This document shows, piece by piece, positions 22,191 to 33,776 of a stretch of DNA of 64,000 nt. A program made the position numbers and the translations under genes. This stretch comes from Lumbricus rubellus. Lineage: Eukaryota; Annelida; Clitellata; Crassiclitellata; Lumbricidae. How positions within the stretch are numbered: position 1 is the first letter of the stretch; each line of letters starts with the position of its first letter. Location of the stretch: positions 880,326 to 944,325 of the forward strand of contig OX243825.1 in the NCBI GenBank assembly GCA_945859605.1, read 5' to 3'. The notes beneath the pieces are model-generated. The model worked only from the letters and a program-made list of their open reading frames with translations. It did not search any database and was not told the DNA's origin.

Positions 22191-22344
22191 TACTTGAATG
22201 CGGTTATAATCGTCCGCGGTAATGATCGTGCGCGGTTCTGAGGGTGCGCGGTTTTGTGAATCGCGGTTTTGTGTGCGCGGTTTTGTGTGCGCGGTTTTGT
22301 GTGCGCGGTTTTGTGTGCGCGGTTTTGACCGGATACCCCTTTAA

Positions 22345-23446
22345 ACCGGTTGTCAACCACGATGCTTATTTATTCATTACACTGGTTACAGCAACATATA
22401 ACGCTTTTTCTTGATATGTGTTCGGCGATGTACCATTGAGTTCCTGTGTTGCTAACACCAGCTTGTTAGACACCACAGCGTATATATCCTACGCTGTAGA
22501 TTCACATTTACGGCAGATATTTACCTGCATTGCTTTCCTCTCCTCTTATGATAATCTACTACTAAAATACTACTACTAAAAATAATGACACAAATAATAT
22601 CCTCGAAAAGTCTAACCCAATTTTTTTATGATCTTAAAATTATGCTATTTATAAGTACCTCAGGCAAAAATAACAATGATCAGTAAATAAATAATGACAT
22701 ATTTACACATTACACACACAGTGATAATGGCGGTGATGGTGGTAGTCGTGATATTGTTTTCCGCCAATAAACTATCTGTTTTTACAAGCCATCTGTGGGT
22801 TTTGATGCAACGAACCAGGCTTTCGGCGACTTATCGATCCATGCTAGAACGATACGTCGGATTGGGGGTGAAGTATGGGGGCGAGGTTGAGTGGGGTTGG
22901 GGTGAGGTGGGGGGAGGGAGCGATGGTTGTGTCATAAATGTTTCTCAGCAATGGTCAGTTCTTCTGTTCTTTCTGTCCAGTTCTTCTATGATCTGTGCAA
23001 TTCATGGGCATTTGCCGCTGCTATTTTTGCGTCCAATTCCTTCCTATCCATCCTCTTATTTGCGCTGTAGCTGCTCTGCCACTATACTTTGCAGGGCCAA
23101 TGATTCGTCCTTACTCTGCCATTGCTTGGTAATCCAGTGCAGTGCCAGGCCAAGTCCTCGATTGATGAGGAGGGCGACGATGATGATTATCTATGCCATG
23201 ACACAGGGTCGTTAAACTGCAAATGACAAACCAGTATTATAGGTTCTATTGTTGTACGCTGGATTTATTTTTGTAGCGCTCGTTAGCTGTGTGGGATTTT
23301 AGCGAATGTTTCTAAGACGTCGAAGAGAAGAGGTTGCTTCAGTATTGCTATGTTGAAGCTGTAGCTTATAATCTGGAATCAAACTCAACATAAGGGTGTC
23401 ATCATCATTGGTATATGACGAAAAGTGTAAGCCTATCATGCGCCCC
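22345..23446. other. Unique stretch, nothing recognised
   Basis: A 173-codon plus-strand frame (22694-23215) starts near a GT/GGT-rich piece and passes a G-rich run (22862-22920). It shows no domain or conserved motif and is most likely chance. Confidence 0.4.
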
Positions 23447-23577
23447 AAGAGTTTAGACAAGGGTCCTTAGAAATTCAGTTTTACCATCATACAGAGATTA
23501 AGTTGTTGACCCGTTCCGTGATTGGGCTGGGAGCGCTTCTGAGTAGTTCTCTTCATGGGGCGCTATGTAAGTCTCTA
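23447..23577 (+). mobile_element. SINE fragment, 5S-like body and GCGCTAT tail
   Basis: GAGATTAAG...GATTGGGCTGGGAGCGCTTCTGAGTAG, then CTTCATGGGGCGCTATGTAA, aligns by eye with the better copy at 39950-40140. The tail is the shared retroposon 3' hairpin (GGGAGCGC...GGCGCTAT). Truncated at its 5' end. Confidence 0.5.
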
Positions 23578-23603
23578 GAATGAGTGAAAAAACGAATGCT
23601 TTC

Positions 23604-23654
23604 TCTGTCTGTCTGCCTGTCTGTCTGTATGTCTGTCTGTCTGTCTGTCTGTCT
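23604..23654. repeat. (CTGT)n microsatellite
   Basis: Twelve CTGT-type units with two interruptions, ~25 bp after the SINE tail. Confidence 0.9.
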
Positions 23655-23839
23655 ACGACAAATTGCACCCATGGCTGGTGAATGCCGTGCTGATGAAGTC
23701 TTAAGCATGATTCTCAAAGCATTTTATCTGGCGCCTAAATATAACAAAAAGACTCAAAAGACTGGATCGATGGCGCCATGCAGTTGTGCGGAACGACTGA
23801 ATAACGACGACGACGAAGTCGATGCATCTATACGACCTA

Positions 23840-24420
23840 GAGGATGAGGAGGAGAATGAGGAGGAGGATGGGTAGGAGGATGGGGAGAAGAATGGGGAGG
23901 AGAATGGGGAGGAAGATGGGGAGGAGGAATGGGAGGAGAAGGATGGGGACGAGGATGGGGAGGAGGAAGAGGATGGGGAGGAGGATGGGGAAGAGGATGG
24001 GGAGGAGAAAGGGGAGGAGGATGGGGAGGAGGAGGAGGAAAAGAATGGGAGGAACGGAGGAGAGGAAGTGAAAGAAGAGGAGGAGAAGGAGTAATAGGAG
24101 AAGGAGGAGTAGGAGGAGGAATGAGAAATGGAGAAGAATGAGAAATAGGAGGAGAAGCAGGAAGAAGGAAAAGGGAAAAGGGAGATTGATTGATTGATTG
24201 ATTTAGAGAATTGATATAGCGCCTGAGGATGGAGAAGAGGAGGATGCCAATAGAGAGGGAAAAGAAATACCAAGAGGGAGAAGAATAAGAAGAAGAAGGG
24301 AAAAAAGAAGAAGAAGAGGAGGAGGAGAAGAGGAATAGGAGGAAGAGGAGGAAGAAGGGGGAAGGGAAAGGAAGGGGGAAAGGAGGAGGATGATGAATGG
24401 GAGAAAGAGGAGAGAGACAT
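23840..24420. repeat. GGA-rich purine array with GGAGGATGGGGA units
   Basis: About 23840-24060 is a 6-12-bp repeat of GAGGAGGATGGG. 24225-24420 is AGGAGAAGA-rich. The minus-strand Ser/Pro-rich and plus-strand Gly/Arg/Met-rich frames are repeat translations. A (GATT)n run and a TATAGCGCC retroposon tail (minus strand, 24215-24222) split the two halves. Confidence 0.8.
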
Positions 24421-24493
24421 GCGGATAGAGACAGAGAGAGATAAGATGGAACAATGAGTGGCTCATCGTAGATTTGTTGAAGAGGTCAGACTT

Positions 24494-24570
24494 TAATCCC
24501 TTCCCTGGGGGGTTATATGCTTTAAGCCTGTTTTGGACGTATATATACGGCTTCTCCAGGGAAGGGGTTA
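24494..24570. mobile_element. Mini TTAA-flanked hairpin (possible 70-80-bp MITE)
   Basis: TTTAATCCCTTCCCTGG at the left and CCAGGGAAGGGGTTAA at the right are inverted repeats with one mismatch, both ending in TTAA. The centre includes CGTATATATACG. It looks like a very short piggyBac-type derivative, but its size makes this tentative. Confidence 0.45.
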
Positions 24571-25049
24571 ATTTGAAGTGGAAAGTCGGAGGATTGGTCC
24601 AGATGGAAGAAGAAGAAGAAGAGCCTGAGGCAGACGAGGAGGACGGTCCTTGAGAGCGGCTAATGTACTCACCTACAGTATAGTACACTGGAGAAGGATG
24701 AATGGAGAATTTGCGGAATTCGGTTGGAGGAAGAAGATCTCTTTCCAGTGGTGTGAGGATGCAGCAGCAGCGTGTGGCATCATGTGGTGGAGAACAGTGA
24801 ATAGTGACTGACTAACCGGATGGAGTGGAATCTTACGAGTAGAGCGAGGAGTGGTTGGCTGCCTGGAGGAAGACGAGGTCACGAATACACTTGGTAGTAA
24901 AGTATTGTTGAGAGTTTGATTAAGATTTGTGATAAATGGGACATTTAAATATATACAATTATACATATACAATAATTTATTATACATACACGTATGTGAG
25001 TATCTAGCACTAAGCACATACGTATATTATACATGTGTAATATTATTTT

Positions 25050-25300
25050 GTATTCATTCATTCATTCTACATACTTACATGTATATAGCGCCCTTCAAGA
25101 AACCTATTCAGGAGAGCTTCCAGCCCAGACCAGCCAAAAGAAAAAGACTTGAGAGATTTATGAAACAAAGTTCGATTGGTCAGATGTAACAAACGCAGCT
25201 TTATTCCAAATTGACGGCCCTACAATCGGGAAAGCTCGGCGTTGTCTGGCAGCTAAATGAGCCCGTGGTGGTATACAGGAGTTTCCCCTTCATGGTGGGA
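25050..25300 (-). mobile_element. LINE 3' end, CR1/L2-type C-terminus and tail, degraded
   Basis: On the minus strand from about 25242 the sequence reads RRAFPIVGPSIWNKAAF, the same C-terminal LINE signature as at 581. An in-frame stop follows within about 15 codons, then the tail GGGCGCTATATACATG at about 25092-25077 and an (AATG)n run at about 25049-25060. Inactive, 5' truncated. Confidence 0.6.
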
Positions 25301-25893
<593 letters not shown>

Positions 25894-26300
25894 CCTTGAC
25901 AATCGTATCACTATAATACGGGAATCCTCTGACCACTTGTTACACAACGTGGACTCGCATTGCTGTTTTTCTCCATCCCAAGCTTATAAGCTCTCCTGCT
26001 CTTCAAGGTCAGCTTTCCATCGAGATCTCACTTACATCTCGTGTCACTCGTGTCAATTGACAACTCCTTCGTAATAATTTATAATTATAGTGATATAGTC
26101 GACGTCTTATGACGTCTTGAAGAGCAGCTCAAAGAAAGTGATTCTCATTTTTAACCAGATCGCCTTGACTGACTGGCATCACAAGATGAGGCGTTTCACT
26201 GTATATTTACTGACCGCGATTTAAATGCAAACAATCTCTGTTTGTGCAAATGACGCTTCCTGTGAGGGGATACGTTTACCAAACCCCTGGATGACCCTCT
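25894..26300. other. Unique spacer, nothing recognised
   Basis: No repeat or gene feature is seen between the AC and CTGT arrays. Confidence 0.35.
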
Positions 26301-26440
26301 ACCTATATTTTTCTCTGTCTGTCTCTATATGTGTTTGTGTCTTTGTCTGTCTATCTGTCTGTCTGGCTGTCTCTATCTCTGTCTCTGCATGCTCTGTCTG
26401 TCTGTCTGCATGTCTGTCTGCCTCCTTATTATCTTTCTTC
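26301..26440. repeat. Impure (CTGT)n/(CTCTGT)n repeat
   Basis: TCTGTCTGTC and CTATCTCTGTC variants. Confidence 0.75.
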
Positions 26441-26589
26441 TCTCTGCCAATCCTTCTCATCTTCACAGTTGAAACGCAATTGACCGCTTTCCTTTCCTGC
26501 AGATAGTGGCGCCGCAAGTGATGCGTTGATGAAAAGCACATAGATGCGCAAATTGGCTCCATCTCAAGATCTGTCGTCACGCCGACGAT

Positions 26590-26702
26590 TGTCTTTATAT
26601 ATATATATATATATATATCATTATATACATATATACATATATATTTATATATATATATATCATCATTATTTACATATATATGTATATATATATTTATATA
26701 GT
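26590..26702. repeat. Degenerate (AT)n repeat
   Basis: TATATATA blocks separated by CATTATATAC and TCATCATTA pieces. Confidence 0.85.
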
Positions 26703-26754
26703 GCCTGTTTGCTTCGTTTGTTGACCTTCCTTGAGGTGTTGCTAAATACTCAAA

Positions 26755-27075
26755 AGCCCGTGTGAGCGATCCGAAAGGCGCTATATAAGTGTTCTCATAC
26801 ATACATACATACATACATACATACATACATACATACATACATTCATACATACATACATACAGGCATGACTGCATGCATGCAAACATAGATGCTTACATGC
26901 ATATATATACATGCATACATTGATACATACATACATACATACATACATACATACATACATACATACATACATACATACATACATACATACATACATACAT
27001 ACATACATACATACATACATACATACATACATACATACATACATACATACATACATACATACATACATACATACT
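26755..27075 (+). mobile_element. Retroposon tail followed by a long (ACAT)n array
   Basis: GAAAGGCGCTATATAAGTG at 26773-26791 is the shared 3' tail motif. It runs straight into ACAT units (26797-26845 with interruptions, then almost pure 26921-27074). This is a clear case of a tetranucleotide array attached to a SINE/LINE tail. Confidence 0.6.
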
Positions 27076-27540
27076 TACATGCATTATGTATGTGTATGCA
27101 TGTCTATCTCCTACTACTTTATGTCGTCCTCCTCCTCTTCTTCCTCTTCCTCTTCCTCTTTCTCTTCCTCCTCCTCCTCCTCATCATCATTATCATATTC
27201 ATCACCCTAGAAATTCCTATTGTTTTTATCATCATTGTCATCGTTATTCTCCTCTCTTCCTTTCCCGGACCCTCTCTGATGGACATGCATCTGACGTTGG
27301 GGTCAGAGTATGCACTACAACTGTCCAACACTCATTGACCTAATAATATCGCTCAATGACTAACCAATGACCACGCTTGTTCCATTCGAATCGATTGTCT
27401 CAATTATTTATTCATCAGATGACATCACGTGATTCAGACTATAAATACACTGACCCCGATGACCTGACATCATTTGGCGCCTATGCTGAGGCGTCCTAAT
27501 CCAGGCCGGGTTAACGTATGCGTCATGAGTAGATGCGTGT
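27076..27540. other. Pyrimidine tract then unique spacer
   Basis: 27125-27185 is TTCCTCTTCC-rich. The remainder is unique with no recognised feature. Confidence 0.5.
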
Positions 27541-27969
27541 GTGTGTGTGTGTGGGTGTGGGTGTGTGTCGGTGTGGGTGTATGAGTGTTGATGCATAGTC
27601 AGGTTCAAAAAGTAGTGGCACTCGTGAAAGAGGTCAAATGGGTCAGAGGTGCATTTGAATTGTTCTGTTGGGCTGAATGATCTGTCAATCAACTTCACAT
27701 TAATTCATTTACACGATTTCATCCCAACACATCGGAATAATCTCATCTCTAAATCTCTCTGTCTGTTTATCTCTCGCTGTCTGTTTGTCTGTCTCTGTCT
27801 GTTTATCTGTCTCTGTCTGTATGTACGACCTACGTCCGTCTATCTATTAATGCCTTTCTCTTAAAATTGCAAATACTGTCTGTCCTTCTGTCTGTCTCTC
27901 TGCCTCCGTCTCTGTCTCTCTGTTTCTCTCTCGCTGTCTGTCTCTGTATATGTCTGTCTGTAGGTGTAG

Positions 27970-28029
<60 letters not shown>

Positions 28030-28115
28030 TATACATTTTGGCTCCGTCACTCTCACTCTGTGTTTCGCTAAGTTGTTTTCTCTGTAGTTCATTGTCTCTC
28101 TGCTGATCCGTCTAG

Positions 28116-28150
<35 letters not shown>

Positions 28151-28165
28151 GGGGGGGGGGGTCTT
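27541..28165. repeat. TG, CTGT, AT and TG/G microsatellite cluster
   Basis: (TG)n at 27535-27580; CTGT/CTCTGT at 27757-27960; AT dinucleotides at 27972-28024; TG then a G run at 28118-28162. Five simple-sequence arrays lie in about 600 bp. Confidence 0.9.
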
Positions 28166-28231
28166 TCCATAGAACATCGACGGATTGTTAATGCGACAAA
28201 AGCCATCACCACGAAAATAAGTATTATGTAT

Positions 28232-28258
28232 CTGAAAATTATATAGCGCCCGTCCCGT
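28232..28258 (-). mobile_element. Retroposon 3' tail remnant
   Basis: TATATAGCGCCCGTCCC is the complement of the shared GGGCGCTATATA tail. No body can be recognised upstream on the minus strand. Confidence 0.35.
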
Positions 28259-28273
28259 TCGATCTGGAAACGG

Positions 28274-28422
28274 CCAATCAGCGAATGAGACATGGTGGTT
28301 TCTATGACAACAAACCGCAATCACGCTGTCGGTCACGTATGCCGGTTCCATGACAACGACGGTGCAGCAGTGCTCCGGGTTGCCGAGTAACATTGCGATG
28401 GCGTCGTAGTTTCCATGTTAAT
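28274..28422. promoter_or_regulatory. Cluster of RFX X-box-like motifs with a CCAAT box
   Basis: GTTTCTATGACAAC at 28298-28311 matches the X-box consensus RYYNYYATRRNRAC at all positions. GGTTCCATGACAAC at 28344-28357 matches except one base. GTTGCCGAGTAAC at 28379-28391 has two half-sites with 1-bp spacing. GTTTCCATGTTAAT at 28409-28422 keeps one half. CCAAT is at 28274-28278. X-boxes bind RFX factors, typically at ciliary gene promoters. No exon is identified beside it. Confidence 0.4.
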
Positions 28423-28690
28423 TCATCCGTAACCTTCTGCAGTCGTCCATCCTTCAGCTTTCGTTTTCGTCGTCGTCTTCATGGAGTCGAACCCTGGTCA
28501 CCTCGTGTCCCGTGGCGACGACACGTCCACCAATCATCGACGCCTAATTGCTTTAATTGAACCAGATCCATACAACCGGCTTTTATTTATGGACGACGAC
28601 GTTGCGTTACACTCTCCCCACATTCGCATAAATTTCACTGCAGGCTGACCGTCCGAACTGGCAACAGTAGCGCGGTGCACGTGCTGGAGG
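28423..28690. other. Unique CpG-rich stretch
   Basis: CGTCGTCGTC-containing unique DNA follows the X-box cluster. No frame of note. Confidence 0.35.
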
Positions 28691-28872
28691 GACCACAGAC
28701 ATGCTCTTCCCTTAGCGCTTCCTCTCTCTTCCTCCTTTCTCTCCGCTTCCTCTTCTCTTCATCCTCCCTCTTGCGCTTCCTCTTTCTCTTCCTCCTTCCT
28801 ATTGCGCTTCCTCTGTCTCTTCCTCCACCCTCTGCGCTTCCTTCTTTTCTTCCTGCTCCCTCTTGTGCTTCC
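28691..28872. repeat. Minisatellite CTTCCTCTTTCTCTTCCTCC(T)TGCG
   Basis: Five copies of a 30-36-bp unit containing GCGCTTCCTC and TCTTCCTCC. The Phe/Leu/Ser frame is a repeat translation. Confidence 0.75.
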
Positions 28873-29414
28873 CTTTCGTACAGAGGAAACGGAAGTAATT
28901 GGTCCAATTCATCAAAATGTAATAGAATTCTGCTCATTAAGATGGATTGCCGCTTTTATTTCATTTAAAAATGCCGCCGAAGCCGACGCTCGAAAATCTA
29001 TTCGTTTCGGACTTTTAGCTGCTGCGACTGATTCAAACGCAAATCCCTATTGTTTTGCTTTCATTGTTTTGCTTTCATTGTTTTGTTCTTCGATTTTAAT
29101 TCGTTAAAACAGCCAACATGAAAGTGTGGCGTCGTTTTTCTGCTTTGATTCATTGAATCTCGGAGTCGAGTTTTTTAATGGAAAGGGGAAAATAGTTAAG
29201 TAACGATTTTGCCTGCACAGTCGATTACGTTCAAAACATTTGATTCAGAGAAAGGACAGTACTGTCGCAATTAGTAAATGAAACTGCATAAGAGTTGACT
29301 AAGCTTCATTCTTTGACATAATCGACAGACGAATATACGAAAAGTATCTGGTGATTGGAAATAATTTTGTGAAGTATGTCTAAAAAATTAATGTGTTCCT
29401 CTATCATCGGTTCT
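28873..29414. other. Unique stretch, nothing recognised
   Basis: The plus-strand frame at 28802-29107 begins inside the CT minisatellite; its unique 3' half has no domain. Confidence 0.35.
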
Positions 29415-29535
29415 CTAGAATAAAGTCATTGGTTGATTGATTGATTGACTGATTGATTGACTGATTAATTGACTGATTGGTTGATTGATTTGTTAATTGA
29501 TTGACTGACTGACTGATTGATTGACCAACGATCAT
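29415..29535. repeat. Degenerate (GATT)n repeat
   Basis: TTGATTGATTGACTGATT variants over about 110 bp. Confidence 0.8.
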
Positions 29536-30369
29536 AATTGACTAACACTCCAATTCTCTCTGCATTTTGACGTCTTTTTTTCTAAGAATATTGAGAGTTT
29601 TGTTGAGTACAAATCCTGATGAAGATAATAAATCCTTGTTTGCTCCAGATGTAGGCATATATCTTGACTATTAAGCCTTACTCAGAGGTAGGCACGTTGA
29701 CATGTGGAGAATGGGATTCTGATCGCGTGGTGTATTGCAGATTCATTAAGTTAGAGTCGAACGTTTGTGGACCACTACGGCACTTAGCTATGAATCTGAA
29801 GTTCTTTAATGACCAACCCAGAAAGCGTACAATTTCTCGATCTTAAAGTGCAATTTCTATACACAGCGGAATCCAAAACAAGCCTCACTCTGTCTCAACG
29901 AAGACAGAATTCCAGCAGTCTCACACAAGCGACATTTGTTCTCTGGTTATCGCAAGCTACAAGTTCTGGACCACTGCTCGACGGCTGATTTCTAGGACAG
30001 CTGCGGTACTCAGACCAGCAAATTACCTACAAGTGTAGCCGCGGTTCAGAGAAACTTCCAAGTCGTGTAGAAGTGTAGCTCTCGATCTTATCCTGACACC
30101 TGATGTTGGCTGGAAGTCTGATAACACTGCAAGTTAAATGAGCCACAGATAAGACGACATCTCGGCGTTTCATTATAGTCAGGCAGTGAGGGAGGGTTGG
30201 ACTTGAGCAAGAAAAGACCAATTCGTTAGGCATGGCCGCGTTCGGGGAAACTGCTTTGAAGTGGTGCTTTGTCCGCGTCTAACTCACCCACCGACATCAA
30301 ACACTGTCCCGACATTCTTATTTGACGAGGGTCAGTTAATGTTCCGCCCGACTCCCTCCCCCATCCTGA
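29536..30369. other. Unique stretch, nothing recognised
   Basis: No frames above 70 codons and no tandem or inverted structure were noticed. Confidence 0.4.
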
Positions 30370-30577
30370 TGTCGCCGGGTGGGTAGCCGCCGTATGGGGT
30401 GGGTAGCCGCATGGGGTGGGTAGCCCTATGCGGTGGGTAGCCGTATGGGGTGGGTAGCCGTCGCATGGGGTGGGTAGCCGCCGCATGGGGTGGGTAGCCG
30501 CCGTATGGGGTGGGTAGCTGCCGCATGGGGTGGGTAGCCGTATGGGGTGGCTAGCCGCATGGGGTGTGTAGCCGTAT
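30370..30577. repeat. GGGTGGGTAGCCGCCGTATG minisatellite
   Basis: About eleven copies of a GC-rich unit in 15-, 18- and 21-bp versions, TGGGGTGGGTAGCCG with GTA, CA or CCGCA extensions. All lengths are multiples of three, so a minus-strand Pro-Thr-Pro-Tyr-Gly frame stays open without being a gene. Confidence 0.9.
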
Positions 30578-31049
30578 GCATGGGATGGACGAATAATTAG
30601 AAACCGCAGATGGGTGGCAAGATGGCAAAGATAGGAAGCTATGGTGCAGCAGCCCAGCCATCTGTGTTCGGCGAATGGGACAAAACCTGTTGTTGTGTGG
30701 ATTGAACGTTTGCTGCATCATGAGATGGACAAAATCCAATTCAATACCTCTTTTAGTGTTTCCATCTATTAGTTCCAGGATGTGCCAGTCCCGATTTGGA
30801 TAGAGAATGAGGGCAATGATAACGATCTTTGTAATCATACAACAGTGTCGTTAGACGATGAAACGTGAAATTAGTAGCAGAATAGAAAATTCAAAACCAG
30901 AATTTAAAAAGTACGATAGTTTATCCAGACATTGATCCATAGGCCTATCTGGTGAAAAGTTGTTTAAAATTTCTTCATTTCTTACAGCAATAATTGTAGC
31001 GTCGTAATTTATACCATATTTATCCAGTTATTGAATCTTTATTGTCTGT
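30578..31049. other. Unique stretch with one TAGGCCTA
   Basis: Octamer at 30940. No gene or repeat recognised; the 95-codon minus frame begins in unique sequence and ends in the minisatellite. Confidence 0.4.
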
Positions 31050-31654
31050 ATGTCTGTCTCTCTATCTGTCTGTCCTCTTTCAGTGTTTATTCTCGGTCTT
31101 TGTTGCAGCAGTCCATTTCTATGCTTCTGTCTGCGTCTGTCTGGTTCTGTCTCTCTGCCTGCCTGCTTCTGTGTTTGTTTGTCTCAGTTTGTCCTAATAT
31201 CCTCGATTCAGTTGAGAGCACTTAATTTCTTTGAATTCAGTTCATCAATCAGTTCGATCAATCGAACTCATCCTTCTCTTTCTTCTTCTCTTTTTTATTT
31301 TCTTCCTCCTCTTTTCTCTCCTGCTTCACGTCTTCTTCCTGCTCTTCCTCTTCTTGCTCCTCTTCTCCTTTCTCTTCCTCTCCTCCTCCTCATCTTCTTT
31401 AATTTTCTTTTCCTTCCTGTCCACCTCATTCTCCTTTTCTTCCCTATCTTCTCTCTCCTCCTTCTCTTCCTCCTTACCATCTTCTCCTTTCTCCTCATTC
31501 TCCTCTTCCTTCTTCTCTCTTTCTTCCCACTTCCCTTCCTCCTTTTAATCTTCCTCCTTCTCCACCACCACCACCACCACCACCACCACCACCACCACCA
31601 CCACCACCACCACCACCACCACCACCACCACCACCACCACCACCACCACCACCA
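31050..31654. repeat. CTGT, CT-rich and (CCA)n arrays
   Basis: Impure CTGT at 31045-31180; CTTCTCTTCC-rich pyrimidine DNA at 31265-31560; about 30 CCA units at 31562-31654 with one CAT. The poly-His frame is a translation of the CCA run. Confidence 0.9.
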
Positions 31655-32309
31655 TCACCAACCTTCTCATTATCTCGACAACCTCTCCTCGATTCTCCAA
31701 ACCGTCATTCGCACCGAAAGCCCGTCTCCATCACCTGTGTTTTTGACTCCTGCATAAAGCGATTCCGGTGCCAAAGACACCGTCCTCATCATTCTCACCT
31801 GCATCTTCCAAACTCTCTTCCGCATCATTCCTCTTCCACCCGGCTTCTCTCAGATCACCGGAACGCTTCAAAGAACACGGAACAAGAGCGAAGAACAAGC
31901 GCCATCCTGTAAACAGCGGAACAAAAGCGACTCAGCGTCCGCCATAATTAATTTCTGGATGGCATTGTGCTGCGTGAAAAGAAAGTCCATAGGTTGGCCA
32001 TGATTGGACTTGAGAGTCCGACGGCGCGCACCTAGAAACCTTTCATCGAAGAGAAACGCCAGAAGCCCAAACGACCCGGTAGTCAGGGCCGCGAGAGGAA
32101 GGGAGGGAGGGAGGGAGGAAGGCACCCTGGTAGGTGATGGGTGGACGAGGAAGCGCAGGGTGTCCGCCCACTGTGGGGGCAAATTGGTTGACGTTCTGTT
32201 GTTCTTTAATTAGACGAAAAGATGCAAACCTCTTTGTTATTCTAATTGGAGTCATGGTCGCGCGCGAAATGTCACGCGAAATGTCACGTCGAAAGAGCTA
32301 AGTCATAAT
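31655..32309. other. Unique, GC-richer stretch; no gene recognised
   Basis: A 104-codon minus frame (31868-32182) and a 69-codon plus frame overlap one another. Neither shows a motif. A short GGGAGGGA run lies at 32100-32118. Confidence 0.4.
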
Positions 32310-32576
32310 ATGAATCTGGCTATTCAGATGCGTCTCGCTATTCTAGTCTGTCTTTTTATTCAGGTCTACCGGGTTATTCTGGTCTGTCTTGCTATTCATA
32401 TTATATCAGGTTATTTAAGATGTGTTTGGCTATTCCGAAGTGTCAAGCTATTCAGATGTGTATGGATATTCAGATGTATCTGGCTATTTAGATCTTCGTG
32501 CTATTCAAAATTAATGTTTAGCCATTTTAGATATTCATGGATATTCAGATGTGTCAAGCTTTTCATGTGGGTATAG
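32310..32576. repeat. Degenerate ~20-bp repeat, GGCTATTCAGATGTGTCT
   Basis: About twelve copies of (T/G)CTATTCAGATGTGT. The same CTATTCAGA core forms a second array at 45880-46300, so the two are probably one repeat family. Confidence 0.75.
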
Positions 32577-32814
32577 ATAATTATACAAGTCCACCATGCA
32601 GGCGATTTAAATGTTTGACAGTTATTAATGACTTGGCAATTCACATGGAGTCAGATGGTGTTAGAGGGACGATGTTATGTTGACACCTACATGTATTAGA
32701 AATTCTGTTGTGATCAACATCGGTTAAATCGCTGAAATACGCGCGCTACATCAATGTCAACTGACCTGGAAGTCAGAGGGTGTCGTTGCTTGTTTGAATA
32801 GATGACTTGTTTTG
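32577..32814. other. Unique spacer
   Basis: No feature recognised. Confidence 0.3.
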
Positions 32815-32822
32815 ATGATGAC

Positions 32823-32897
<75 letters not shown>

Positions 32898-32945
32898 AAT
32901 GATGATGATGATGATGATGATGATGATGTTGTTGCTGATGTTGTT
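32815..32945. repeat. (ATG)n microsatellite
   Basis: About 38 GAT/ATG units with one AAT interruption, decaying into GTTGCTGATGTTGTTG. Confidence 0.97.
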
Positions 32946-33262
32946 GAAGATTATGATTATGACGACGATTGATGGTAGCAATGACAATGTTAACAATAAA
33001 ATAGACTATTCCAGACCGCACAAGACATTGCATTCTTTCGCTTGTTCGTTTGCTCATGCAGTCATTCATTCAAACATGAATTATTCAATTTATTGATTCG
33101 CCGATAATATAATGTGCGCAGAGTCTTTAACAGGTGCATGAATAGTTAAACAGTTTATTCATTCACTTCGTCTGTCCATTCATACATTCATTCATTCATT
33201 AGATCTATTATACGTTCATTGAACATAGATCTTAATATAAATATCGACAATATTTCTATTCT
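32946..33262. other. Unique AT-rich spacer
   Basis: Contains short ATTC/CATT runs (33180-33200). Nothing else is seen. Confidence 0.35.
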
Positions 33263-33475
33263 ATTCCTCCTCCTCCTCCTCCTCCTCCTCCTCCTCCTCC
33301 TCCTCCTCCTCCTTCTCCTCCTCCTCCTCCTCTTCCTCCTATTTATCTTCCTCTTGCTTATCTTCCTTCTGCTTGTCGTCTTCCATTTCCTCTTCCTCCT
33401 TCTTCACCTCGTCCTCCTCCTCCTGTTTCTTCTCGTCCTCCTCTTATTCTTCCTCCTCAGATCAATGTTTCTGTT
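33263..33475. repeat. (CCT)n pyrimidine tract
   Basis: About 22 CCT units at 33266-33335 (two C-to-T changes) then degenerate CTTCCTCCT sequence. Confidence 0.9.
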
Positions 33476-33542
33476 TTGAGTTCATTCCTCATTGAACCCG
33501 CTTTTCATTTGAAGCCAGAAACATTCAAATCTGAACATTAGG

Positions 33543-33742
33543 TCTCTCTCTCTCTCTCTGTGTCTTTCTCTCTCTGTTTCCATCTCTCTGTTTCTAACAG
33601 TATCACGCTGTGTCTGTCTCTCTCTGTCCTTCCCTGTCTCTCGGTCTCTGTCTGTCTCTCTCGTTGCACCTGGTTCAGTCTCCAACATGACAGCGCACGT
33701 ATCTGTTGGCACCGCCGCGCACTGGTCACAAGAAGCACTCTT

Positions 33743-33776
<34 letters not shown>

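Larger units (their letters stand above)
21529..22340. mobile_element. Element with ~110-bp TIRs built of CCGCGCACACAAAA units
   Basis: The left end (21540-21642) holds tandem AAAACCGCGCACAC units, then CCGCGATTCAC, CGCACCCTCAGAACCGCG and CGCACGATCATTA. The right end (22199-22327) is the reverse complement in the same order, with two or three extra tandem units. TTAA lies just outside both ends (21525-21528, 22341-22344), which would suit a piggyBac-like target site, although the outermost ~20 bp match only loosely. The interior is two minisatellites and no transposase. Confidence 0.65.

Noticed and set aside
23701..24420. 239-codon Ser/Pro/Phe-rich minus-strand frame
   Set aside because: Runs through a GGA-type purine repeat on the plus strand; composition explains its length.
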